Below, piece by piece: positions 55,283-64,000 of a stretch of DNA of 64,000 nt. The stretch covers positions 682,001 through 746,000 of the forward strand of contig NTMA01000005.1 of the NCBI GenBank assembly GCA_002917075.1, given 5' to 3'. The first letter of the stretch is position 1. The number at the start of each line of letters is the position of its first letter. The position numbers and the translations under genes were made by a program. The DNA comes from Hawksworthiomyces lignivorus (taxonomy: Eukaryota; Ascomycota; Sordariomycetes; Ophiostomatales; Ophiostomataceae). The notes under the pieces were generated by a model. It ran no database searches and was not told the DNA's origin. It saw only the letters and a program-made list of their open reading frames with translations.

Positions 55283-56372
55283 TTATTTCTCCTCCTCGTC
55301 CTCGCCCAGCGCCGCCTGCCGCTTCGCCGTCTGTCTCTCCAGCTTCCGCTCGCGGGCAGCCTTGGTCTTGGCACGCTTGGCGTCCATCTCCTCCTTCAGC
55401 TGCTTCTCGCGCAGCTGCTCGGCCTTGGCACGGTGGATCTGTGCGTGCGTTGTCAGTCATTGGGATTCACGTCAACTGGGAAGCGGTATCCAGTTTAGTC
55501 ATTGTGGGAGAAGGGCTGTGAACATACGTGCTCAACAAGCGCACGCTTGTGCTTGAAGGTATTACCCTTGGCCAGATGGTAGAGCTCGTGGTACAGGTGC
55601 TTGTCGATCTTGCCCGAGGCCCGGTACTTAACTAGTAACCGGCGGAGGACGCGGAGGCGACGCATCCACAGAACCTGCCTAGAGGATTGTTAGAAAAAGC
55701 CTCAAGAGACAAAACCAAATGCATTGGAACAGGCGGAAATGAACATACTCAGGCATACGAGCATCAGCGGTACCCTTCCGCTTACCGAAACCACGGTGCC
55801 GGCCAATACGGCGGGCCAGGTTCAGCTCCCGGGCGCGCGACCGCGAGTGCATCGTGGCCGGCTTGCGGATGATGAGGCCATCGGAGATAAGCTTGCGGAC
55901 GGTCTGGCGAGAGTTGGCGTTGGAGATCTCGCTGACTTCGTTAGGGTCGAGCCAGATCTTGTTCTTGCCACAGCCCAGGACGGACGAAGCAAGACGCTTC
56001 TGGGTGCGCAAATTGACCCTGCATATAAGGAAAAAGTTTGGTTAGCATTGCTCGAAGTACCAACGTGACGAAACGCCTTCCTAGTAGATCGGCCATGCTC
56101 CGAATGTAACTCGTAATATCCATGATCTAATGATGCTTATGAAGCTGATATCGTCCACGGGCGTTAAGGATGCCAGCAGCCTTGGCCGCCCCAACTCCAA
56201 TCTCCATTTGCTTCCCCTTGTCCTCCTCTTCCGTGTCTTTCATCGTTCTGACATCTTGTCGACTCGTGCCGTTGTCGGTCGCCGACGAGAGAAAACAGTT
56301 CTCATTCCATCGCCCACAACTCCATCAAGCACGTCTCCATCAAAAGCCGCAGCAACAAAAAGGAACTTACAT
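55283..56372 (-). CDS. RPL19: 60S ribosomal protein eL19
   Basis: A core protein of the large ribosomal subunit. Exons on the minus strand are 56372..56371, 56018..55749, 55678..55528 and 55438..55283, for 192 residues. Only the bases AT of the start codon lie in the first exon; G comes from the next exon after a 352-nt intron (GTAAGT...TGCAG). Unspliced RNA would read ATG TAA at the start. The protein runs [27 protein letters not shown], the basic segment [35 protein letters not shown] and a long charged C-terminal helix ending GEDEEK. The remaining introns are short (70 and 89 nt). Length and sequence match the family throughout, so the split start is well supported. Confidence 0.98.
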
Positions 56373-57467
56373 CTTGGATATCGTTCGGAGGTGGTCGTAG
56401 AAGCGGTGTTGTTGTTGTCGGTGGAGGGTTGAATAGGTTAGGAGGGAAAAAAAATTGGCACAAACGCAAAAAAACCGATCACAGAAAAAAAAGAAGGAGA
56501 GGAGAGAGGGGGTCGAAGGCACTAAAGCCGGTTGGAACAACATTTCGTGTGTAGATTGTGTGGGAATAAAATACGCTAGTCCTGATTAGGCTAAAGCAAG
56601 AGGGCAACCCCAATCACCATACCTGTTCACGTGATATTCCAATTAAAGTCGAAACTAGTAAATGGAAGAGCACCCATCGCACACCGTAAGCTCAGCACGC
56701 TCTACGTGTAATAGTGCAGGCCGTGCAGCGATGTTGGTACTGTGTCAGACTTCGTCAATTTCTCAGAGCAAGATGACCCTTTTCTCTTCAACAATCGAAT
56801 ATTGCCAAAGGCACACATCTGGGAAGCAAGGTAAATAGGTACAAGATCTCGACAACACACTAAGTCAATTGAACCAACGCACCGGAGTATCCTAGAACCA
56901 TGGATTAAATCAATATGCCTGTGAAGATAGTTGCCATACTTGTAGTATTAGAAGGCCAATTCAACATAAAGCAACTTAAGAAAAGCATTGCTTCTGACGG
57001 GTTCGTTTTGGCCACTGAGTTCTGCCCTGCAAAAGTCGTGCATTTTGACGCTTTTAGCGGGACAAGAATAAGACACAAGAATTGAGGACTTGCAACTGGG
57101 CTGGGGATCATATGGTAAATGTTGTCAACTCTGTTGCTGCTAAAAGCTTTCTAAGCATATACACAGCAATGCGGAATTTTCCCGGTACAATTTGAAGCAT
57201 CTCGATAGTTTACAAAACTGCGAGGCTGGACAGGCGGAAGACAAAAGGCTGGTGCTGGCTAGTCCTAAGGTAGGATCCCTTTCGGTAAACTTTTGTAAAC
57301 GTGGTATGACGTATGCTGTAATTGGTGCAGCCTGGCCAAGTTCAGTGTGTCTAGTTGCTCAGAGCTCTTAAGAGCGCATTCACGGTTCGGCTTCAGCTCT
57401 TTTGTCTCTTTAGTTATTCGTAAAAATATAACACATTCTTTCAACAGCATACGATCTGCCACACGAT
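56373..57467. other. Intergenic, 1.1 kb, divergent
   Basis: Upstream region of eL19 (-) and of the membrane protein at 57468 (+). A CACGTG palindrome lies at 56628..56633. No gene is seen. Confidence 0.45.
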
Positions 57468-58183
57468 ATGTCTACGATGGATGTAAGCGCTAATTTGCTT
57501 CACTCTCTCTTTAATCTTTCTTGCTGACCCTTGCGCTTCCTCACCTGCCGCCTCTTCAGAGCACGACTGTCTACACACTGGCTACCTTTGTTTGGCTCAG
57601 TGCCCAGGGGCTCAGTCTCGTCTTGTGGCCGTCTTTTGTAGTCACCCTCTTGGTAACCGACTCCGTCGTTGCCCGTAAGCTAATTCTGCCTTCATCCTGC
57701 TTCCGATGCAATCCTTCTTATAAGTCCTTTGAGAGTCGGGTCCTAACCTCATGGCTCAAATCAAAAACAGCCGTCGCCGTGTACTTTGCACGCGCTCTCG
57801 GCCTGGCACAGTTGGCCCTCGGGCTGCTGGCCATTGTCCTATCGGGACTGCTGCCACTGCACCAGGCCAGTGACGCGGCGGCTGCGGCCGACGCCTCGGC
57901 TGCCTCGGCCCCCTACGCCTCCGCGGCCGTCCTCCTCTCCGCAGTGTATCACAGCGCCGCCGCCTTCTATAGCTACGGCTGCTACTACTCCAAGATGCAG
58001 CCCGCAGCGACAGCGTACGTGGTGGGCTATATGGGCAGCGGTGCGCTCGCGGCCATGGGGCTCTGGTGTCTGCTGTTCGGCTCTGGCAGCCACATCAGCC
58101 GGCGAACAGGCGCGGACAAGCGCACGAGCGGGTTTCCCTTCCGCAACAAAGAGGCCGACAAGCGGAAGACGAGACAGACTTAG
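57468..58183 (+). CDS. Multi-pass membrane protein of unknown function
   Basis: Three exons, 57468..57482, 57560..57674 and 57771..58183, give 180 residues. The introns (GTAAGC...TTCAG and GTAAGC...AACAG) join MSTMD to STTVYTLATFVWLS and TDSVVA to PVAVYFARALGLAQ. Four hydrophobic segments are seen at about 7-33, 46-70, 89-112 and 118-142. They are followed by a basic tail (RRTGADKRTSGFPFRNK, ADKRKTRQT) that probably faces the cytosol. An Ala-rich loop lies between segments two and three. The pattern is that of small fungal membrane proteins without assigned function. Reading straight through the second intron would insert a polar segment and break the second helix, which supports the splice. 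Confidence 0.74.
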
Positions 58184-58541
58184 AAGGCCACCGCATTTTC
58201 CAGAACTTTCTGCTAAAACTTATTGTACTACAATTGGCTATAGACTGACGCGGGTCACGTTGGCTTTGGGTTCAATAAAGTTAGGGGAGATTCTTCATAT
58301 CACACAAAGAACCTTTTGTAACAATAAATAGAGAAACGGTTTATATTTCAAAACCACCTTTGGCATTCCTCTCTAAACCTATCCATAGAGCAAAATATCT
58401 GTTTTCAAAATAGAAAGGAAAAAAAGATATTGTAAGGTCACTTTATGAAAACAGATCTATATAATACATGTACAGACTTGAACTTTGGCAAACTGCTAAG
58501 AAGGCCCCTTTCCTTGATCCGTCTCTCCAAGACCCGCGTAT
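58184..58541. other. Intergenic, convergent 3' ends
   Basis: These 358 bases lie between the membrane protein stop (+) and the zinc-finger stop (-). AT-rich, no gene. Confidence 0.55.
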
Positions 58542-60291
58542 TTAGTCGCCGTTGACGGTCACTTCGTTGCGCAAAGATGATCCGACAGCAGTAAATGACG
58601 TGGTATCTGCAAATGAGAAGTCATCTCTGGTAGTATCCGGGTCCAATACAATACTGGTGACGTCGTCGTCATCGTCTCCGTCGTTATCGCCATCTCCGTC
58701 ACCGTCTCCTTCTCCGTCACCATCGCCGTCACCGTTGTCGTCGTCAGCGGCAGAGTCATCGTCCTCATCTTTAGCTGCGTCGGCGTCTTCGGCTGCGGCG
58801 CCCTCTGCCTCTGCTGCATCCTCGGCTTCCTTTGCTGCTGCTGCTGCCTCCGCGGCACGCTTCTCTTCTTCGGCTGCCATCTTTGCTAGTACGGCCTTAC
58901 GCCGCTCGTGCCAGTCCTTCTCGCTCTTGATCACCTGGTCAAGCAGTACCTGCTGTTCTAGCCACGCTTGATGGTACGCTTCCTCCCAGGCGGCGCACTC
59001 CTTGCGCAGAACTTCGCCCTCATCTTCTGCCCACCGAAGTTGGCACCGGCACAGCCCGTACAGTTTGTCCAGGGGCATCTCCAGTTCGTGGGCCGAAAAC
59101 CCTTGCTCGCGCGTTAAAGCAGTTTCTCCACCGGCCTCGTTCACAAATGAAAGCCCGTGCTGTTGGTGGCCTAGTCCATAATCGACAGAATCATCCTGGC
59201 CAGCAGCATGCGACTGGGGAGTTTTGATGATAATTTTTAGTTTAGATGAGCCGCTCTTGCCTTGCGCTGTGCTACCATTAGCGCCAGCGTGTGAACCGGC
59301 TGCGTTGCTGCTGTGGTTGCCATTGGTACCGTTCGCTGCTGCGCTGCCGGCACCCTTCCCTGCCAGCTGGATATTTCGTGGAGTTGGGTCGATGGAGCGC
59401 ATCAGGTCGATGTCGTGCGATGTGCGCATGTGCTTATTGAGGGCGTCCTGGCGAGCGAAAGCCTGGTCACATTCTTTGAATCGGTCAGCGGTGGTAATCC
59501 CCAAAGAGGGGCTATGACATGAACTTACCAGGAAGGAGACACACATGCGGCTTCTCCCGCGTGTGGCTGCGCAAGTGTGCCTTGAGAGCATATGCGCTGG
59601 CATGCGATTTGCCTTTGCGTGGACAGCCAATCCACTCGCAGGTGTATCGTCGTTGTTTGCCCTCGACATGCTCGCTATGCAGGTGCTCGACCAGCTTGTC
59701 CATCGTCTGCAGGTCGCCAGCCTTGCAGCCGTCCCACGCACACACAGTCACCTGCGGCTCGTTGTTGTTGATCTCCTCCTCGGCAAGGTGGTGGTACGAC
59801 CCCTTCTTCGGCAGCGGCACGTCGCCATCTGTGTCCTCGGAGATGGACGACATGGTCTCGAGTAGGTTTTCGTGTTGGTCGTTTGCGTCGTGGGCTTCGT
59901 TTGGCTCGTCGTTATGGTGCACGACAGTCATATCGGCTCCCTCGCCAGCATCGACCTCCGCTTCAGCTTCAGCCTCCTGCTCCACGTCGCCCTCGGCCGC
60001 TTCTGCCTCGAGTTCAGGCTCCAGATCGCGCTCAGTCTTATTGCTCGACCTCGATTTGCGGCGTACTTTGGCTTCTTTGTTGTCTTTCTCTATGGATGGC
60101 CCATCCTCCATTCCTTCGTCTTCTGGCTGGCGAGCTTTCGCGCTCGTCGGAGATGCCGCAGCAGAACCATCTACCGTCTTTAAACGCTTCGATGGCTTCT
60201 GCAGAGTGTCTGTTACGCCATCCTCATCGTCACCTCCTGGGGAAGATGCTGGAGACAAGGATGCCTCATGTTGCGAATGGCGTTTCGTCAT
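58542..60291 (-). CDS. C2H2 zinc-finger protein, Iec1-like
   Basis: Two exons on the minus strand, 60291..59529 and 59473..58542, encode 564 residues. The 55-nt intron starts GTAAGT, has a CTGAC branch site and ends with the less common acceptor AAG; it lies inside the third finger. Three C2H2 fingers are at about 184-208 (CAWDGC...HLHSEH), 218-243 (CEWIGC...HLRSH) and 251-274 (CLLPECDQAFARQDALNKH). The first 180 residues are acidic and Ser-rich with a KRLK basic patch. After the fingers come a Gly/Ser/Asn-rich linker, a conserved-looking region (ELEMPLDKLYGLCRCQLRWA) and a coiled coil. An Asp/Gly repeat tail follows. The finger arrangement and the later region resemble Iec1, a fungal INO80 chromatin-remodelling subunit; that assignment is tentative. 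Confidence 0.84.
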
Positions 60292-61106
60292 TGTGGCTTA
60301 TCTGAAGATGGCTAGAAAAGGGGAGAAGAAAACAAAAGAGGACGAATTAATTGATCGAGATCGCGCTCCAAGCGAAGCGAGAACAGGGGGAGTTGGATTT
60401 AATGCTAGTGTCCCCTCAAATTTCTGTCATCCGCCACATCAATGTTCGCATATGATGGCACCGCTGGAAAGAGCAATGATGCGATGATGGCTATTGTGGC
60501 AGATGGATATTGACAAATTTCCGCAGGGCAAGTCACGTCGATCTTGGGGTGTCGAAAAAGGCATTATTACCAAGGGAGCTAACATATCTTACCACAGTCG
60601 CGGCTTTCACCAGATCGCGCGCACAGCCGTGTTAGACTAGTTCGCTGGGGCGGCGGCAGGAAGTTAGTCAGCAAAAAAAAAAAAAGATTCGGTTGCCAGC
60701 CGGTACCAGCTGCATGCCAGTAACGAGAGCAATGCCAACGGTGTGCCTGGCGCTGCCCCTCCCCCACGTTTGGCAATTTTGCATAAGCGTTGTACTATAA
60801 CTATTGGCGCCCAGCGAGCCTCCCAGCAACCCCAACAGCACTTAAAAATTCTCTAAATGCATAAACAATAATAATAAGCAGTCGCTATCTTGACCTCCTA
60901 AAGCTAGCGTCCAGGTATTTAGGTCTCTTTTTCTTTCTTTTCTTTTCTTTTTTTTCTTTTTCGCCCTCCTCTCTCCCCTCCATTGTTCGGTCCCTCAGTT
61001 ACGCACCAGAAAATTATACATATTTGAAGCTTCCTCCTGGCCTCGGCTGGCACTTTACCGACAGAGCTATCTATTACCCAATAACCATACACCTCCACCA
61101 AAAGCA
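60292..61106. promoter_or_regulatory. Divergent intergenic promoter region
   Basis: Lies between the starts of the zinc-finger gene (-) and the RanGAP gene (+). It contains an A tract near 60674 and a T/C tract (60926..60963) just before the RanGAP leader. No site can be named. Confidence 0.45.
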
Positions 61107-62369
61107 ATGGCTTCGACAAAAGTCTTCTCGCTGGAAGGCAAGGGCCTAAAGCTCGATACCGCCGCTGATCTAGAGCCCCACATTGCACCGCTCCGGGCGC
61201 TGGACGACGTCGAGGAGGTGAGGCTGCTGGGCAACACGTTTGGCGTTGGCGCCTGCAAGCTGCTGGGTGAGGTGCTGGCGACCAAGAAGAGCCTGCGGAC
61301 GGCGAACCTGGCCGACATGTTCACGGGTCGGCTGCTGAGCGAGATCCCTGAGGCGCTTTCGTCACTTCTGACGTCTATCCTGAACCTGCCCAAGCTGACC
61401 ACGATCAATCTCAACGACAACGCCTTTGGCCTGAATACACAGGCGCCGCTGGTAGCGTTCCTGGCCGCGCACGTACCGCTGCAGCACCTGTACCTCAACA
61501 ACAACGGCCTGGGCCCGCACGCGGGCATCCTAGTGGCAGACGCGCTGAGTGAGTTGTATGCCAAGAAGGAGGCAGTGCGGAAAGCGGGCAATACGGAGGT
61601 GCCCGACCTGGAAACGGTCATCTGCGGCCGCAACAGGCTGGAGAACGGCAGCATGACGGCATGGGCAAAGGCGTTCAAACTGCACAACAAAGTCAAAGAG
61701 GTGAAGATGGTGCAGAACGGCATCCGGCAAGAGGGCATCAGCCACCTTCTGAGCGATGGCCTGCACCACGCCACAGGCCTGCGCGTGCTCGACCTGCAGG
61801 ACAACACATTTACGCTGACAGGCGCAAAGGCACTGGCGGGCGTGGTGCCGCGGTGGGTCGAGATCGAAGAGCTGGGTATCGGCGACTCGCTTCTCAGTAC
61901 CAAGGGTAGCGTGCTGCTGGCAGAGGCGCTGCGGCAGGGCCAGAACAAGAAACTGCAAGTATTGCGCCTGCAATACAACGACATCACAGCGGCAGGCCTG
62001 AAGGCTCTGGCGCAGGCCGCAGACAAAGCGCTGCCTGTGTTGCAGAAGCTAGAGGTCAATGGCAACAAGTTTTCTGAAGATGATGAGGCCGTTATTGCGC
62101 TGCAAGACCTGTTCGAGGCACGAAAAGAGAAGCTTGCAGGCGACATCGTCGATGAGGACGCATGGGGACTGGACAGCCTAAGCGATTTGGAAGACGAATC
62201 AGACGAAGAAGAGGAGGAAGAGGAGGAGGATGAGGAAGATACGACCGCCGAGGAGCGTGCAGAGAAACTGATCAAGGAGGCAGAAGAGGCACAAGAAGAG
62301 CCAGTTATCCAGGACAAGGACAGAGACGTGGACGAGCTGGCCAAGAAGCTGGAGAAGGCGGAAATCTGA
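61107..62369 (+). CDS. rna1: RanGAP, Rna1 family
   Basis: The cytosolic GTPase-activating protein of Ran, which keeps Ran in the GDP form outside the nucleus and so drives nuclear transport. It is intronless with 420 residues, near the 386-407 of yeast proteins. Leucine-rich repeats of the RanGAP type cover about 1-340 (VEEVRLLGNTFGVGACKLL, LTTINLNDNAFG, LQHLYLNNNGLGP, LRVLDLQDNTF, LQVLRLQYNDI). The segment ANLADMFTGRLLSEIPEAL holds the conserved Arg near 74 needed for activity in the fission yeast protein. Residues about 354-390 form the acidic tract (DEEEEEEEEDEED) typical of the family, followed by a charged helix. The start is the first ATG in a CAAAGC context and matches the usual N-terminus. 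Confidence 0.96.
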   Translation: MASTKVFSLEGKGLKLDTAADLEPHIAPLRALDDVEEVRLLGNTFGVGACKLLGEVLATKKSLRTANLADMFTGRLLSEIPEALSSLLTSILNLPKLTTINLNDNAFGLNTQAPLVAFLAAHVPLQHLYLNNNGLGPHAGILVADALSELYAKKEAVRKAGNTEVPDLETVICGRNRLENGSMTAWAKAFKLHNKVKEVKMVQNGIRQEGISHLLSDGLHHATGLRVLDLQDNTFTLTGAKALAGVVPRWVEIEELGIGDSLLSTKGSVLLAEALRQGQNKKLQVLRLQYNDITAAGLKALAQAADKALPVLQKLEVNGNKFSEDDEAVIALQDLFEARKEKLAGDIVDEDAWGLDSLSDLEDESDEEEEEEEEDEEDTTAEERAEKLIKEAEEAQEEPVIQDKDRDVDELAKKLEKAEI

Positions 62370-63223
62370 GGTTCTGGTTAGAGCTGGTATCTGAGCGTTC
62401 CGCCTCATGCCTCCAGCTCTCCTCTCTCTGTCTCATTTTGCGATTCTAAATTTTAGCCTGGCATCCATCATTCATCATATACACATTTTCAGTCTCGTTG
62501 GAATTATTGCTAGATTTATCTCCCTCTCTCGCATTCCCCCGTTGGCCTTATCGGCGATACCCAAAACCTTAACAATAATATTTCAAATTAAAATTTTGTT
62601 CATTGCTTTGCCACGACATTTTGCAACGGAATCTTGACAAGACAAATGTATCGAAGGCCTTATATGCGGAGATACTGTAATAGGTGTATCTGTGTACGAA
62701 AGAAATATTTAATGTAAGATGGCGGAGGTACGATTTCGTAAAAGAGTGGATATTGCCAGAATTGTAAAAAGGCCTAGAAAGTTCCTGTGCCTTGTAGCTT
62801 ATATCACATTCTTGACAACCTTGGTTTGTTTGCTTTGGTCATTCGCCCGGTCCGTGGTGGTCCCACTCCTTTATCCCGTGTCACACCACGTCTCTCCCGG
62901 ATCTGTTCCGCTAGCCCCCCGACGTCAACTGAAAGCAAGTAAAAATAATATCACCTGTATGACGCTGACTGGATACCGGCACAGAAACAGCGAGAAGCTC
63001 TACTTTTATCTTTATCCCAGTAACCCAACTATCTCCTTGTCTGGAGACAGAAGAATGACCTCGTGATCAGTGAAAGGAGGAACGACTCGTAGGCGTGCTA
63101 TATATTCCTGGATAGAGTCTTTCCTTTCAGATCAAGCTGGAACAGATTATTTTCTTTCTAAAATATCATTAAAGAATCATTTTCAAAAATCTACCAAAAA
63201 TTCATTCTGCTTCCACTTGAACT
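62370..63223. other. Intergenic, 0.85 kb
   Basis: AT-rich. A 115-codon frame at 62719..63066 has one hydrophobic stretch but no support from motif or codon use; I do not call it a gene. Confidence 0.45.
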
Positions 63224-63826
63224 ATGTCTGTACATCTCACTCTCGAATCGACTGAGTCAGTTATTGAGATCCTCTTTGACATTGCTCTAGCTTTATACCT
63301 CGCACGGATCGCATTTATCTATGCTTCTCTCGTCGTCTTGTCTACAACCCTGCTCGTGTGGGCGGCACATGCCTCATGGCCACTGCTCCTAAGCCAGCTC
63401 CATGCAAGCCTCGCCACCACTGGCAACGCTGGTGACTTCACTGTTCCTATTTTTGTTGCTGTGGTGGTAGTCCTTATCGCCCTATGCAATCGTCTCATCT
63501 TGGCCTATTTCGATGTACCGCGCGTCCACGGTTTCCGGTTGATCATGGGAGTCTTGGCGGCAATCTACATCGGACTAGGAACACTGCTAGTCGCATGGAC
63601 CGGGTGGGTGGTCGGCGGCGAGGAATGGAGTCTCGGCCACGAACACCACATGGGATGGGCCAGCGGTAGCAGCGCACCAGCCTGCACGGCCATCTCCATA
63701 TTTATGGGTGCCATTACGCTCATGCCGTGGCTGTCAATGACGTTGCTCGAGCGGCCAGCAAGTAGGGAGCAACAACACACTCCGAATCAGTTATCGACGC
63801 CATCTGAAAAGAAAAATTCCCAATAG
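63224..63826 (+). CDS. Putative multi-pass membrane protein
   Basis: An open frame of 200 residues starting at the first ATG after an A/T-rich leader. Hydrophobic segments are at about 15-50 (IALALYLARIAFIYASLVVL), 73-95, 104-127 (RLIMGVLAAIYIGLGTLLVA) and 154-172. A polar Ser/Gln/Lys-rich C-terminal tail ends the protein. A short HGFRLIMG segment after DVPRV and a Gly/His-rich loop (SLGHEHHMGWASG) lie between the last two helices. The codon third positions are C-rich in the second half, as in neighbouring genes. I do not recognise the family. An additional upstream exon cannot be excluded. Confidence 0.55.
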   Translation: MSVHLTLESTESVIEILFDIALALYLARIAFIYASLVVLSTTLLVWAAHASWPLLLSQLHASLATTGNAGDFTVPIFVAVVVVLIALCNRLILAYFDVPRVHGFRLIMGVLAAIYIGLGTLLVAWTGWVVGGEEWSLGHEHHMGWASGSSAPACTAISIFMGAITLMPWLSMTLLERPASREQQHTPNQLSTPSEKKNSQ

Positions 63827-64000
63827 ATGACGAGCCCAGAAGTTGCGATGATTCGCATTAATCAAGAAGAGAGGCAAGGGAAAAAAAGAAAGAAATAACG
63901 AAAAAGAAGTCGAGTTGCAACACGTACATAAGCCACCTATGATTCGAAAGTCAAGAGTTGTGAAGGCGTTTGAAATGAGGTGGGAGGAGACAAGGGGGTA

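Noticed and set aside
61067..62344. 425-codon open frame opposite RanGAP
   Set aside because: Ser-rich antisense translation of an established gene; no independent signal.
62719..63066. 115-codon frame after RanGAP
   Set aside because: Only one hydrophobic run, poor codon bias, no family resemblance.

Overview
The window is eukaryotic nuclear DNA from a filamentous ascomycete (Pezizomycotina, probably Sordariomycetes). Genes are separate transcription units on both strands. Introns are mostly 55-230 nt with GT...CTRAC...AG signals. Coding exons are GC-rich and intergenic DNA is AT-rich with long T or A tracts. A HET-domain/ankyrin gene and several fungus-specific proteins are also present. 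The exact taxon cannot be read from the sequence. Glutamine at residue 56 of ribosomal protein eL42 would fit a cycloheximide-tolerant lineage such as the Ophiostomatales, but that is a weak inference.

Layout, 0-20 kb: the 3' part of a VDAC/porin gene runs in from the left edge. It is followed by a DnaJ membrane protein (-) divergent from methionine aminopeptidase 2 (+), a 1090-residue intronless HET + coiled-coil + ankyrin protein (-), a Ups2-type PRELI lipid-transfer protein (+), a fungal protein of unknown function (+) and a Ser/Pro-rich conserved protein with one intron (+).

20-40 kb: Rae1/Gle2 mRNA export factor (+), ethanolamine-phosphate cytidylyltransferase (+), branched-chain aminotransferase (+) with an upstream Gcn4/CpcA-type site, a three-exon coiled-coil protein (-) with a probable GC-AG intron, a large Bud2-like RasGAP (-), ribosomal protein eL42 (+, six exons) and a 2H phosphoesterase (-).

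40-64 kb: a small single-pass membrane protein (-), ureidoglycolate lyase (+), a gene-poor AT-rich stretch of about 5.7 kb, a seven-exon secreted protein (+), mitochondrial serine hydroxymethyltransferase (-), ribosomal protein eL19 (-) whose start codon is split by an intron, a multi-pass membrane protein (+), a C2H2 zinc-finger protein (-), RanGAP/Rna1 (+) and another small membrane protein (+).

The genes do not form a metabolic cluster; this is mostly a housekeeping neighbourhood. Loose themes are mitochondrial function (VDAC, Ups2-like, SHMT, possibly the DnaJ protein), phospholipid metabolism (ECT1, Ups2-like), nuclear transport (Rae1, Rna1) and translation (MetAP2, eL42, eL19). The most notable points are the eL42 Q56 residue, the AT^G-split start codon of eL19, the GC-AG intron, the two-unit higher-order repeat in the ankyrin array, and an in-frame, stop-free 75-nt intron in VDAC. 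Exon structures were built by hand from splice signals and reading frame; none was checked against transcripts or databases. I saw no convincing tRNA, rRNA, CRISPR array or intact transposon.
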